From positions 1 through 42,895 of the forward strand of contig JABCPU010000522.1 in NCBI GenBank assembly GCA_016800925.1: 42,895 nucleotides of DNA, written 5' to 3'. Within the stretch, counting starts at the first letter, position 1; the number at the start of each line of letters is the position of its first letter. The notes below the pieces were generated by a model that did no database searches, was not told the origin of the DNA, and worked only from the letters and a program-made list of their open reading frames with translations. Shown here piece by piece: positions 20,305-32,377 of this stretch. Origin of the DNA: Suillus spraguei. Lineage: Eukaryota > Basidiomycota > Agaricomycetes > Boletales > Suillaceae. The translations under genes were made by a program, and so were the position numbers.

Positions 20305-22125
20305 TCACTGGTACTTCGCAGTGAATTCACGATGGAACTTCTCTAACTTCCCGACATATTCGTCCACGCCAGGACATAGGCAGGTGAGACGGTAATGGTA
20401 CTCTCCTTCCTTCTGCCCAAATCCACTGCCTGGCACAACGCAAATGCCTGTTGCGTCTAGAAGCGCGAGTGCATAGAATGCATCTGGCTCCTTGCCAGCA
20501 GCCCGTGCGGCAGCTATCGCTTCTTCTGAGAGCGTGATTCTGGGATAAAGGTACAATGCCCCGGGAGAATTAACACATGAAACATCAGGAAGGTTGTTTA
20601 GGCGCTCTGCCATGAGCTTGGTGCGCTGCGCGAGTGCCTTATGGATTTGCGTCGTCTCCTCTTTCCACAGAGTGTAGCTTTCGTCGCCTTCCCTAGGGGG
20701 TCGCACAAGGCAGTCCACACCAATTTGGCCCTGAAGCGGAGGGCAAAGCCCAACGCTCACCATTTTGTACATCATTGCACGGACGTCATCCGGGATGTTG
20801 TGGCATTCGAAGTAACCACCACGTCGCCCACACTCCCCTGTTACACCTTTGCTGATGCTATGGAAGGATACCAGTGAAACTGGCGACCCCATGTCGCAGA
20901 CAACCTTCTTGAATGATGTGAATGGGAATTCCGCCGCACGGTGCAGGTTGCTCTGATAGACTTCATCCGCGAGGAGCACAAGCTTATGCTCTGCGCACAA
21001 TTTCGCCACCTCCCTCTGCGTCTCCTCCTTCAACAATGCACCCGTTGGATTTCCGGGGTTGATTATAACTAGTGCCTTGGGGTCAATGCCATCTTCTTTT
21101 GCCTTTTTAAGTGCGGCCTTGATTTCGTCAATTGACGTCGACCACTCATGAGCCTCATCAAGATGGTACGGAATCGCCACCCCCGAAAATTGCGCTAGTG
21201 TCGCCGTATATAAAGGATACTGCGGGATCGGGATGAGGACCCCAGATTTGTGGGGTTCCGAGATAAGCATTGAAATCAGAAGTGAAACCCCTGCGGAAGC
21301 ACCACCCGTCAAGAAGATGTTGTCTGGTGAGGATGGATGGCCGTCGCGTTCTGTGATTATGCATCAGTTACATGAAGAGTAATTTTCAACCCTGAAGGTA
21401 TTATGACACATGCCAAGGCTGACGCTACGTCCTGTCGCAAGTGCAGAATATATACACTGATACAAACCAGTGTGAGTTGCGACTTCCTCGAGAAATCAAT
21501 AAAACTCGGCCGGACGGATTAACTTGGCACATGGCGCATAAACATTCCAGTGACATTACTGTCAAATCTAGTGGCACTGATGTAACTACTCACCCTGAAT
21601 AAATTGCGCAACATTTTGACGAATGAGAGGGACACCCTGGGAGTGCGAATATGCACCGATGGAGCCAATTTCTTCGTACAGTTCTTTCGCACGGGCAATG
21701 ACATCTTGCGGAAACGCATTGGGTGCGAGTTGCATCAGCTGTGGCCACTCCATGAGTGCGGCAACCTGTTACGGTGGTGAGAAATACTCCCGGCACCTCT
21801 GTAACTTTGAGAGGACAAAAATAAAAATAGTGCCAACCTGTCGGTTAAAGGTGATGGGAGGTTGGTCGAGCCCCTTCTGTTGGGGGTTTCCGATGTTCGA
21901 AGAGATAATTCGATCAAATGGCAGACCACTGTCCTGACCCTTCTCCTTGAGCGTGACGCGATATTCTTCTGCCTTTATTGCCAGCTCACCGCGCACGGCA
22001 TATTGCACGTTGCGAACGGCAGGGTTGAGAGAATCAACAGTGAGAGATCGCATAGTGGTTCGTGTCCAAGAGTGTGGAGGTGGATGAAAGGACGATAAAG
22101 ATCCGAACCTTGCCTTGATCAGCAT
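20305..22125 (-). CDS. ALT1: Alanine aminotransferase
   Basis: PLP enzyme that interconverts alanine plus 2-oxoglutarate with pyruvate plus glutamate. Exons 22125-21838, 21765-21594 and 21350-20305 join in phase to 501 codons. The class I/II aminotransferase landmarks are complete: SSNIGNPQQ near the N-terminus, TGGASAGVS, INPGNPTG, VLLADEVYQ, and the PLP lysine in FHSISKGVTGECGRRGGY (about Lys321), with RLTCLCPG near the end. The first 24 residues before MRSLTVDS are basic and hydroxylated, so the first ATG may make a mitochondrial form and Met25 a cytosolic one; this is inference. Intron 2 is 243 nt, several times longer than neighbours, although the protein is continuous across it (QFIQ to ERDGHP). 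The gene is divergent from RRP9 across 165 bp. Confidence 0.95.
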
Positions 22126-22290
22126 CGCCCTTGAACTTTCTTTTTCTTGACTATAGTGAGAGTTGGTTCTGGAGACCCCAAATATAGTAAGCAGAGTCAG
22201 TCGTTCAGTTGCACGTGACCCGGCACATCCCGCTTTCAGATTTTTTTGGTCGAGTATGTGAGCTCAATATTCAATCTGCAAGACAAGATT
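22126..22290. promoter_or_regulatory. Short divergent promoter, aminotransferase / RRP9
   Basis: Only 165 bp separate the two start codons, so promoter elements are probably shared. A CACGTG box (22212-22217, in the context GCACGTGAC) is the one recognisable motif. Its use is not shown by the sequence. Confidence 0.5.
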
Positions 22291-24272
22291 ATGCCAGACT
22301 CTTTCTTCGCGTCGACAAAAACAAGGAAGCGGAAGCGGTCTGTCAGTACGGCAGGGGGAGCTAGAGGAGCGAAGAAAATTCTGCGCAAGGATAAATCTGG
22401 TTCTCAGGACACAAAACTTACCAGTGCAAGCGCAAGGAAGGGGCTGAGGGGAGCCGCAGATGAAGAATTGAACTCGGACAGAACAGATTCGGAGGGTGGC
22501 GGAATAGATGACATCAACTTGCGCGCAGACGTCCAGCCAGAGACTAGCGGCGATGAAGATGAACAGGAAACCCCTGCAGAAAAGCGATTACGATTGGCGA
22601 AGCTCTACCTGGAAAGTGTGAAGGATGGTCTAGGCAAGTACGCTTGGACTGAATTTGTGTTCTGAGTTTGCTCAATATTATGGGAATCAGCTGAAGGAGA
22701 GTTTGATGCTGCTGAGATCGACAGAGAGCTAATATCACAAAGACTGCGACAAGACGTCCTGGAGCATTCTGGTAAAGTTCACCTCTTCGTGGCAGACTTT
22801 GTTGGTATTCTTTTAACTTCGGTGATACTTTTGCTAACGTAGTTTTCAACAGTATGATTTCACCTCGACGTCACCCCTCCGATGCAGGGGTCACCGTTTC
22901 TCTGTTACTTCTGCTGTGGCATCAGATGATGCCCAGTTTCTATACACTTCAGGGAAAGAGGGTACCATAAATAAGTGGTCGCTGCAGTCTGGGAGAAAGA
23001 TTGCGACGTTCCATAAACAGCGCATTTCCAAGGGCAAAGAGAAGGCGCTCCCTCAAGATATTCAAGGTCATACGGACGAGATCCTCTCTCTTGCCGTAAG
23101 TAGTGATGGTCGATACCTCGCCAGTGGATCCAAAGATCGGAGAGTGGGCGTGTGGGACGTGGAGAAGGATGAATGGGTGAAAGGTTTTGGAGGACATAAG
23201 GATTCGGTTTCAGTATGTATGTCCTATGTGCATGATGTATGCAATGCTAACATACCTCCTCTAGAGCGTTGCATTCCGGAAAGGCACACAACAATTGTAT
23301 ACTGGCTCATTTGATCGGACTGTCAAGCTATTCGATCTTTCAGCAATGGGATATGTAGAAACGTTATTTGGACACCAAGATACCATTCTCTGCGTGGATG
23401 CTCTCCGAGGAGAGACTGCTGTAACTGCTGGTGCAAGAGATCGAACAATTCGATTCTGGAAAATTGCAGATGAAAGTCAGTTGGTCTTTCGTGGCGGTGG
23501 AAAAAGTGCAATACGGGAATTGCTTGAAGGAGGTGCGTTCGAAGGCCACGAGGATGAGGAACATGCAAATGGGATGGAGGTTGACGGTCCGAAATCAAAC
23601 AAAAGTAAGGAAAAGATGAGGGAGAAAAAATATGCGGAAGGGAGTATCGAGTGTGTCGCAATGATTGATGAAACTACGTTTGTGAGCGGGGGAGACACTG
23701 GGTATGTTGCTCAACGTCCTAAGAATCATATCACTGAATACCACTTGAAGTTCAATATGTCTTTGGAACACTCAAAAGAAAAAACCTGTTTACATACAGA
23801 CACTGTGCCATGGGTTCCACGAAGTACAGTCCTCAACCGAGGGGCTTGTGAGAACACCCCGCTGGATAACAGCCGTTGCATCACTGCACTATTCCGACAT
23901 GTTTGTTTCCGGTAAGTCTATTCCTTATTATTGTCATAACAGCGACGTTGCTCAGTACAACTCCAAGGCTCATGGGATGGCGATGTGCGATTTTGGAAGC
24001 TCGACCAAAAACTCAGATCGTTTTCACTGGTTGGGTCGATACCTGCCCCGGGTGTTGTCAACTCCCTGCAACTTCTCGTCTTACCCAAGGGTGCATTGGA
24101 CAATGCTTGTTGGAGAGAAAAGGAACAGAAACCTCCCACAAAGACATCCGTTCAGCCTGCATTATTAGTTGTGGGATTAGGACAGGAGCATCGATTGGGA
24201 CGGTGGTTGAGCATAAAAGGGGAGGGAGTCACGAATGCGACAACAGTTCACATCATATATCCTCGGACATAG
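22291..24272 (+). CDS. RRP9: U3 snoRNP WD40 protein (U3-55K)
   Basis: Nucleolar WD40 protein of the box C/D U3 snoRNP, needed for early 18S rRNA processing in the SSU processome. Exons 22291-22633, 22691-22800, 22853-23212, 23265-23701, 23751-23911 and 23968-24272 join to 571 aa. The N-terminus is basic (KTRKRKRS, nuclear-signal-like) and then acidic. The family block RLRLAKLYLESVKDGL leads into EGEFDAAEIDRELISQRLR, and the propeller follows: GHRFSVTSAVAS, YTSGKEGTINKWSLQSG, QGHTDEILSLAVSSDGRYLA, SGSFDRTVKLFDLS-type blades, FVSGGDTGSICLW and VSGSWDGDVRFWKLDQ. An acidic insertion (GHEDEEHANGMEVDG) sits between two blades. Intron 1 (22634-22690) has a GC donor. ATG 22291 is the first in-frame ATG; the frame extends upstream only through non-ATG codons. 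Confidence 0.95.
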
Positions 24273-24555
24273 ACGATACCGAACCTTTACGGCCTTGACG
24301 TTGACATTATCGCCTGCAAAATGAGACTTTAGGTCTTTCTACTCTACTAAGTACACAGTGCAAGCTCTCGGGCTCAGGGGCTAAATTGAGCAGCGTGACA
24401 ACGTGACAACAGATCACCCGACGCGACGCGTCCAATTGACTCTGAGTTCGGAGTGGCACTAGCTACTTGCATGTTGTTCTCGTCGACTGATACAGTACAT
24501 ACAAAAGTATCCTGACGCAGACGATAACCATTTCAACGACTTCGTCCTCTACATT

Positions 24556-27500
24556 ATGTCAGACAATGAGGCACCACCACCAACAATCCGCAATGCCTGT
24601 AGTACGCCAGTCTCACTAGCATAGCTCGCTTAATCACTCACAGCGTTGAGTCAGACCAGGAGGATATCATAAGGATACTGGTTGCAACAGACAATCACAT
24701 TGGATATCTCGAGCGTGACCCAATTCGTGGCCAGGACTCTATCAACACATTCAAGGAAATTCTTCAGCTTGCTGTCAAGCACGATGTTCGTGTTATCCCT
24801 CCTAATTTCATCTTTTTCTAGAAAAATTTACAGGTCGATATGATTTTACTCGGCGGCGATCTATTTCACGAAAACCGCCCGTCACGCGACTGCTTATACC
24901 AAGTTATGGCTCTTCTCCGGGAGTACACACTTGGTGACAAGCCTGTTCAACTTGAGCTCCTTAGCAATCCAGATGACGGGCAAGCAGAGGGATACAGGTA
25001 CATTCGAATTTTATTGATCTTTCTGAATAAATGACCACGGCTCTCAGTTTTCCAGCGATTAACTACGAAGACCCAAATCTCAATGTTGCTATTCCTGTCT
25101 TCAGCATTCACGGTAACCACGACGATCCACAAGGTGCTGGACCTGTAAGTCGCATTCCTTCCCATAGATCCTTATGACTCAGAACGTAGCTTTTCCCTTT
25201 GCTCTAATCCCCTCCTTCCCCTCTCAAACGTGAACACTCAATTATATTTAACAGGAAGGTGCTCTCTGTGCGCTCGATGTTCTCTCTGTATCAGGACTCA
25301 TAAACTACATGGGGAAGTTCGACCTCCCACTATCCAGTGCATCCAACCCGAACCCTATAGAGAATGATTCCGGTATACTCACGTTCTGCATGTGCGGTGA
25401 CTCGACACTGATGACTTTTCTTTGCGCGATATGAACTATATTTCCATTGAATAACCATGAAATGGTACTTAGGTATATCCATCCGCCCTGTTCTCCTTCG
25501 CAAGGGTCAAACCCGCCTTGGACTGTATGGAGTTGGCAATGTCAAAGATGCACGTATGCACTTCGAACTCCGCAGCAATCGTGTGCGGATGTACATGCCT
25601 AGCGACAAGGAAGATTGGTTCAATATCCTTGTGGTGCACCAAAATCGGTACGCGAATATTATCTACTGCCTATGCGTCCTACTTAGTTCATCACTTCGCG
25701 CGCGCGTCTTTACTCTTATGCATTCGTTCTCTTGCATCCTTCTGTTCCTTAAACTGATAATCAACGCTCATCGATAGTGTTCCCCACCCTCCAACCCCAG
25801 CTGTACCAGAAGGCCTCTTCGACGACTGTATCGACCTGGTCGTTTGGGGTCATGAGCACGATTGCCGCATTGTGCCTGAGCCCGTTGCTGGTCGTCCATA
25901 CCACGTCACGCAGCCCGGGTCGAGTGTGGCTACGAGTTTGGGGGAGGGTGAGGGATTGGAGAAGTGAGTGTCAGAGACTTCCCAGTTTTTCTCTGACTCA
26001 TCATCCCTTTCCGTATCTAATAAAAAAAGGCATATAGCCTTGCTCCAAATTCATAACAAAGAATTTGAGCTTAAACCTCTTCCCTTGCGCACCGTACGTC
26101 CGTTCATGTTGGGTGACGTTTCTCTTGCGGAGGCGGCAGAAGAGGAGGGGTTCGATGTGAGCGATCAAATCGCTGTGGGGAAGTTTTTGAGAGCAAGAGT
26201 GGGTCACCCTTCGTTCTCACTTGGCATGGCGTGTAGGTTGCGAGCTCACTGCATAATACAGGTAAACGCTCTGATTGACCAAGCGAACCAGTTATGGGAC
26301 GAGCGCAATGCGCACGCGGTGGAAGAAGGCGAAGAGGAACTCCCACATATGCTGCCACTTGTACGACTCAAGGTCCGTTCCTCTACATACTACGACACAG
26401 AATGTGCAGACCACCCCCATACTGATAATCACAATGGTAGGTTGACACCACTAATGTCCCAGCAATGTCCAATCCCATCCGATTCGGACAAGAATTTACT
26501 GGGCGGATTGCAAACCCACGCGACGTGCTCTCTTTCCACCGATCCAAAGCCCGCTCTGCTGCCTCCCGTACCGCAACCTCTGCGGACCAGCCCGAGCTGT
26601 CTATTGACGATCCAGACCTCACGACGAGCGAAAAATTGGCGAAAGTTCGCGTGCAAACATTGGTACAGGAGTATTTAGCAGCGCAGGAGCTGCAGGTCCT
26701 TGGTGAGGCAGGGATGAACGAGGCGATTAGGATGTTCGTAGAAAAGGATGATGGATGGGCCATACAGACGTGAGTGTTGTTTTGTGCTTTTTGGAGTGTT
26801 TTTCTTAGAAGTTTGATCATGTCGTTCTGATGTCGTCACTCTCTTTGTCCTACTTTAATTCCCTGTGCTAATATTATGAGCTCATATAGGCACGTCTCGA
26901 GCGCTCTGCGCGCACTCATGAAAGGCGTACAGGAAAATGGGGAAGTAGATGAGGAGGAGCTAGATGATGTTGTACGTTTCCAAGCTTACTTTTAACTTTT
27001 TACTGAACCCAAGCTGTTTCATGTAGCTCGTCAAATTGAAGGAGCAGCACAACCAGGAGTACCTAGAAAAAGCAAAGATGGGGAAGACCGGCAAGGGAAA
27101 GGTGCATTCTATGTTGGCCCCACCTACTCCGTGAAATCGCACCTGATACCATACTTTAGGGCAAAGAAAAAGCCTCCGCCCCGGCGGACTCCGACGCCGA
27201 CTCAATGCTCATGGACATTGATGGTGGAGAAGAAGACGGATCAGATTTTGACGAACCAGCACTCCCTCCAACAAAGAAGAAAGCTGCACCCGCAAAAAAG
27301 GCCGTGCCGGCCAAGAAAGGGAGGGGAAAGAAGGCTGTTGCTGTGAGTTTACAAACTGCGATGTGGTACATGGAGTACTGACGGGAATTAACGCAGAGTG
27401 AATCTGAGGACGTTATAGAATTAGACGATGTCGATGAGGAGGAAGACGAGGCACCACCGAAAGTTACCAAGAAGACAAATCGTGCCGCGGTATTGAGGTT

Positions 27501-27778
27501 GGTTCTGACCATGCCTTGACTGTCTACCACTAAAACCACCTTAACTTCAGCCAGCCCACAAAGAAAGCTCCTGCGAAGAAGATAAGCACAACAAAAGGGA
27601 AGGCATCATCATCCGGACAGGGTACATTGAGTTTCGCGCCGTCAGGGCGGTCCTCCACGCGGACCGCGGCAACACGGGCAAGGGGCAAAATGGCCAATGT
27701 GGTAGGTCACGTTGTGGTATTTTTCATACTTTTCTCGATTGATTCTGTGATTTGTAGGTCGAGGTAGATAGTGATTGA
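24556..27778 (+). CDS. MRE11: Double-strand-break repair nuclease
   Basis: Nuclease of the Mre11-Rad50-Nbs1 complex. Downstream exons join cleanly: 24834-24997, 25048-25144, 25255-25372, 25473-25647, 25778-25963, 26030-26198, 26262-26372, 26441-26769, 26890-26971, 27027-27101, 27160-27342, 27397-27497, 27551-27701 and 27758-27778. Phosphodiesterase motifs are all present: [23 protein letters not shown] and [11 protein letters not shown]. The capping region ([10 protein letters not shown]) and a DNA-binding part ([16 protein letters not shown]) follow, and the C-terminus is a Lys/Ala/acidic tail ending VEVDSD. The 5' end is unsettled. ATG 24556 ([14 protein letters not shown]) and the exon ending 24785 do not join in phase at the obvious sites; a join of 24609 to 24651 works (about 716 aa) but uses weak splice sites. 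An ACGCGT box lies at 24426-24431. Confidence 0.93.
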
Positions 27779-28169
27779 TTTCATGGTTCCACATGTTGTG
27801 TTCTCAAGCCGAATATACTAAGAGAAGGCATTGTTACCAGATTACCGACTCTGAGGCACGCAGGTGCAACTGGTGGTTAGGTACGTCCATGAAATAGAAG
27901 TTACGGACAAGGACGCGCGGTCATAAGTTTAAGCTGTTCGTTAATTCTCGCGATAAACAATTTCACCTAGTTCGCTCACGAAATTGAGAGCTTGCTTACT
28001 TTGATTCTGCGAGGCGCGTAAGGTTTTGCCTTTGCAAAGGCTCCGAACCAAATTCAAAAGGCCGTTTCTCAGTGACTAACACCGATATCCGGTTGCCGAT
28101 AGGCTCACGCCTGGCGCTCAGGTCGATCATTCGTTTCATTCACCCTGAACGTGCCCAGAGAAAGTCCTG
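27779..28169. other. Gene-free stretch
   Basis: About 390 nt between MRE11 and the F-box gene. It should hold the MRE11 3' end and the F-box promoter. I see no distinct motif. Confidence 0.4.
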
Positions 28170-29217
28170 ATGCATGTGACTCTGGACGATCTGCCGCCCG
28201 AGATCTTACTCATCATAATCGCATACACACTCTCCGGTGAATCCATCCCAAGCAATATCCTGCGGGTCAATCGCCAGTTCCGCAATGCCGGCGTGGAATG
28301 GCTTTACAGGAACTTGTGCTTTCGCTCTCCAGAGCAGCTCAGGCTTTTTGCCCAGACGGGCGAGAATGCAGGGGTGGTGCTTCGCTCAATGACGGTTGAC
28401 CTGACAGGCAAATCTGCGAGATCAGACGTCTGGCTACATCTTCGCGAGGCGTTGTGGAGGTGTCGCAACCATGCCGAGAAACCGGGGCTAGAGCAGGAGC
28501 AAATCCTACTGGAGGTTCTTTGTCTGAGACTCCATTCATACTCACGGGATGCTAGCCATCACCATGTGTTTGAAGAGGCACTGTCTGTTGCTAAGTGAGT
28601 GGATAATAATGGATGTCTTCCCAGAGGTGCATCGCCCTGATGCAAAAAAAATTGTATTCCGCAGTCCCCGAGTATTTCGGTGGACGGGACCTGACCCGGA
28701 TCACCACTTTTCTACGGCAGTGCGTGTGTTCTAAAAAAAATCTTGGGTGAAGAGTTCTGACGGAAAATTTAAGATCGTCGCACCCATCGCAAGCCGCCTG
28801 TGTAGAATATTTGGTACCTGGTCAAACATTCAAGATATTACGGTCACTAACATCACATTCTCCGTTGACCCGGACGGTTCAGTGATGCCATTGCTCCCAG
28901 AGATTCCCAGTCTTCGCACTCTCTATGTAGGTCAAGCAACGTTTCTGAATGCAGGGTCTGTGGCGGCGATCTTCTGTGTCAATAAAATGGCGAGCCTAGA
29001 GAGGGTGAGGCTGGTGGATGCCTACTGTGAGAGTATTTGGGGCTCCAGAATTCGAAGGTCGGATATCGAGAAGGCAGCCCAAATCATTATGCTTCCCCAG
29101 GATGCGGTACAATACGAAAGTGTCATTTCACGCATTCGGAAGCTACTTACATGCGAGAAGAAGACGGAGCGTATCATCGGAGGGGATTGGGTGGAGGGCA
29201 GTATCTTCCTGGTTTGA
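28170..29217 (+). CDS. F-box family protein
   Basis: Likely substrate adaptor for an SCF ubiquitin ligase; partners unknown. It begins with an F-box-like segment (LDDLPPEILLIIIAYTLSGE, then ILRVNRQFRNAGVEWLYRNL). Three exons (28170-28594, 28665-28719, 28774-29217) join in phase to 307 aa. Introns of 70 nt (GTGAGT donor, GCAG acceptor) and 54 nt (GTGCGT donor, internal CTGAC branch-like site) remove what otherwise look like three broken frames. Across the joins the product reads SVANPRVFRWTGPDPDHHF and FSTAIVAPIASRL, which fits the family. The C-terminal half has LRTLYVGQATFLN, ESIWGSRIRRSDIEKAA and ERIIGGDWVEG. This is an intact member of a different subfamily from the relic at 5189-6222. Confidence 0.85.
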
Positions 29218-29311
29218 GCGCATTGAAGTAGAGGTAGAAGTAGAGATATACACAGACAGAGACAAAGGTAGAGGGCGGTAGTGCATTGCAGTACACATTG
29301 CCAGAAGAACA

Positions 29312-30033
29312 TTATATCTCGACTTCTCGAATACCGCTTTTGTCAACTACTTTGACCTTGTATTTGCCTGGGTCAACCACCAGACGCTTCGACACCTCAT
29401 TAATGCAACGTTTCAGGGTGGCAAGACCTTCTTCCAGGGATGCTTCTGGATCGTGGTAACTAAGTAAGAACGGTCAGCGTACCATTTCACTAAGCAGCAA
29501 GACTGATAGACTGATATGTAGAAAGACGGCAAGGAGCAACAACGTACCGGTCAAGCAAACTCAGCGCAAAGTAACTACCATATCCATGCGCAGCGAATGG
29601 TACTTCCACTGCTGTCCCCAAGTAATCAATCCAATACAAGTTTGGTGTGTGCGAAGACGTATCATATCCGCCCAGCAGCAAGTTAACTGAGTACGCGTTT
29701 CGTGATCTCAGAGATTCTGCTATTGAACGGCGAATCCAGGATGCAGCCGCGGCTGGGCGAAGAGGATACAAATTACGGATTTGGTACAGACGAATGTTGC
29801 GCTCGACGTATTCTGCGAACTGGACGGTATCGCCTGTGCATTGTCAGAAATAATAAAATGGTCATATCAGGTTTATGCTAACCTGGTTCACCCGAATATG
29901 CCATGAGAAGATGAGGACTGAGCTCCTTAATTTTGTCTTGGTCAACCTGCATCTTGACGATGGATCGGGCGGCAGTGGTGTCAGCAGCCACGATCACGTA
30001 GCCTTTGCCAGTTAACGCAAATGATGTTTCCAT
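29312..30033 (-). CDS. PRE1: 20S proteasome subunit beta-4
   Basis: Structural, non-catalytic beta subunit of the 20S core (yeast Pre1, human PSMB2). Exons 30033-29883, 29833-29548 and 29459-29312 join in phase to 194 aa, the usual length. Landmarks are METSFALTGKGYVIVAADTT, LSPHLLMAYSGEPGDTVQFA, YVERNIRLYQIRNLYPL, NLLLGGYDT, WIDYLGTAVEVPFAAHGYG and EEGLATLKRCINEVSKR. There is no propeptide ending in Gly before a Thr nucleophile, as expected for beta-4. Introns are 49 and 88 nt. It converges on the F-box gene, with 94 nt between the stops. An ACGCGT box is seen about 35 nt upstream. Confidence 0.95.
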
Positions 30034-32377
30034 GTTGTACTTGTGGTAGTTTGAGGTTCAAGGACGCGTATACTACTTGGAGGACACGACGCGCGTCACA
30101 TTCAATTTTTGCCCAATTTGTTAGCCAACTCCCTTAGCAATGAAAATGCCAGAAATAATGGTTGCCTTAACGGGAAGGTCTGCATACTACCGTACTGGTA
30201 TTGTTCTAGCAGACCCTAGAGTTAACCTTAAGAATCGCCTTTTTTTGTCTGGGCAAACCTGAGCGGGCATGCAGGCCCTCCATATCCCTGAAAATTCCTG
30301 CGCTCTATCGGTTCCCCGCGTTTTACATCTTCGAATGAGGTGATCCTGAACACAAACGTTTTTGTGTTCGAATCAGAAAGATGACGGGTCTTACAGGACC
30401 TCTCATTCTTTGCTATGTACTTGCTGCGGGTCCCTGCGAACTTCCATCCGCCCCTGTTTGCGAGGTATGCTACCCTTTTTTTCCCTTGAAAACCGATGCG
30501 ATACTGTGATAAGCCGGCTGCGGCGGTCTCGGTATCTACAGCGTTGTAAATATTTTGTTTTTCTTCAATCAGTCATCCATCAGCAAAAAAAAAAAAAAGA
30601 CCGAACGCATCGCATTGATCACCATCGTAAGCAGTATTGATCATTCGTCAGTTACTCTAGGTTGTTGTGTGCTCACTCCTCTCGCATAAACAAGCGAAGC
30701 CGGACCCATGACCAACCCATGACTCCAAATTTCCCTGCAGTCCCCCGCGGTCAGCCACCGAGGGGCCCGGCGACACCTCTGAACGCCGCCTACGGTCAGT
30801 TTATTTCCATTTGTTCCCCTTCGTATATCTGAGCTCATCACCGATATTGTGAGATGGTGTTTCGCGCTTGACTGTAACTAAACTTTTTTGGCGAACAGTT
30901 GAGTCGTGAGACCATTGCGTGTTGTGGGGTAAGCTGTGATAAGAACATACTTGTAATGTTATCTGATCGCTTGCCGATCACCACTTTGAATATGAACCTC
31001 GTCCCCGGCGACATTAGTAGTGCCCATGACCCGAACCCGGTTCAAACAGACTCACGTTCAACTACCTCTTGATGAGTGACCGACAAGAGATCCAATTAAA
31101 TATCCAGAAATATTTACATCACCTTCAATGTCAATCGATACATGCTGTGGACAACGTGTGCTACGGTGATAGATTAGCCTAAGGTTATCTATTATACTCC
31201 TGGCAAAGTTTAGATATGCACGACCAATCGATTCTGAATGAAGAACACGGGGATCTCTATCAGAATAACAGCGCAAGAACCCATTTTGCTAATTTGAATA
31301 TTAAACCTAAAGCTTGAGGTTTGAAGAGGAGTCCGTTGTTTTCTGTGCACAGCTTATCCGGAAGTCGTGTCATATGGCAGGTTCTATCTAGTACCTTACG
31401 TTTTGTTGCTTCGGAATCAATCTGACACGTATGAAGTTTGTACTTTGTATTACGACCGAAATGTAATCGTGTACTGCAGTGAGAAGGTTGGGGGACTTGT
31501 GAAGACTGCACTTGGTTGCGTTTGCAGGCCAGTGGTAACCGAAAAGATACCCCTGTTGATGAAAGGAAGTTGTGAACCATTAACTTGGGGAGACGTTGAC
31601 GTGAGGATGACACCATGGGTCAGTGACAGTAGGATACCGGGTTCTCTCGATAGAAGGTTCCGTGTGTGATTGAGGATCAGAAAACCGCCTTGAATCCTCA
31701 TAAAAGTCTTGATTCACCCGTTTAGTACCCTGACCTCTAAAAATTGGTTAGTCTACATCTATCGATGCTGGATACACGCGGATCTTAAGGACAGCCTTGG
31801 TGAATGTTGACCGGGATAAGCAAGTGATTCACACGTTCTCTGTTCCGCCGGTCTCACAGTGCTCATCACTTCAACGTGGCCGCATCTTCAACTTGGGAAT
31901 TTGTTGGGTGGATCCCTTAGAATTAGGAAGCTTTACGATGAAGATGATGAACACGCAATCATTTCGCAAGGGTATCACTCACAAGTTGGGATGGCACAAG
32001 CTCAGACTACTGCTGTACTTTGTAAAAATAAAGTTAGTATCAATGAAATGTGTATGCTGCCCTATCAAGTACGTGATTTGAATATGGTTCGACTCACCCA
32101 TAGCCTGACTCGGATTCACAGGGAACTTGTTGCATCCCTGGTTGCACTCCAATTTAGACTCACGTGGATTACCAAATTCCACGCATAGCGTGTCTGGAAT
32201 TCGGAACTGACAACCAACTTCAAACCCGCCATCAAGAAGTTTATTCAAAAACACGGCCAAACTTCTCATTACGCCAGCAAAACCATTTAAATATAGCCAA
32301 GCGATGTGGCTCAACCCATTCGATAAATATCGGGTCGAGGTATGCCAATTTGTTCAACTATTCAAGCCTGTTGAGTC
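30034..32377. other. Gene-poor stretch, 2.3 kb
   Basis: No gene is supported. Notable structures are a hairpin GAACACAAA (30348-30356) with TTTGTGTTC (30361-30369) around a CGTT loop, and a run of 14 A near 30584-30598. Several ORFs of 90-118 codons on both strands at 31260-32314 overlap each other and resemble nothing I know. Confidence 0.4.

Noticed and set aside
22246..22290. Upstream extension of RRP9
   Set aside because: The frame is open but begins with TTG. The first ATG is at 22291 and gives the expected N-terminus.
24426..24431. ACGCGT as evidence of a shared cell-cycle regulon of MRE11 and the exonuclease
   Set aside because: The same hexamer also occurs before the proteasome gene and near 34937, so chance is likely.
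27156..27539. Ser-rich minus-strand ORF opposite MRE11
   Set aside because: It is the complement of the Lys/Glu-rich MRE11 tail, a common artefact.
31797..32314. Overlapping ORFs on both strands as a gene
   Set aside because: They have no recognisable domain, no consistent frame with splice sites, and conflict with each other.
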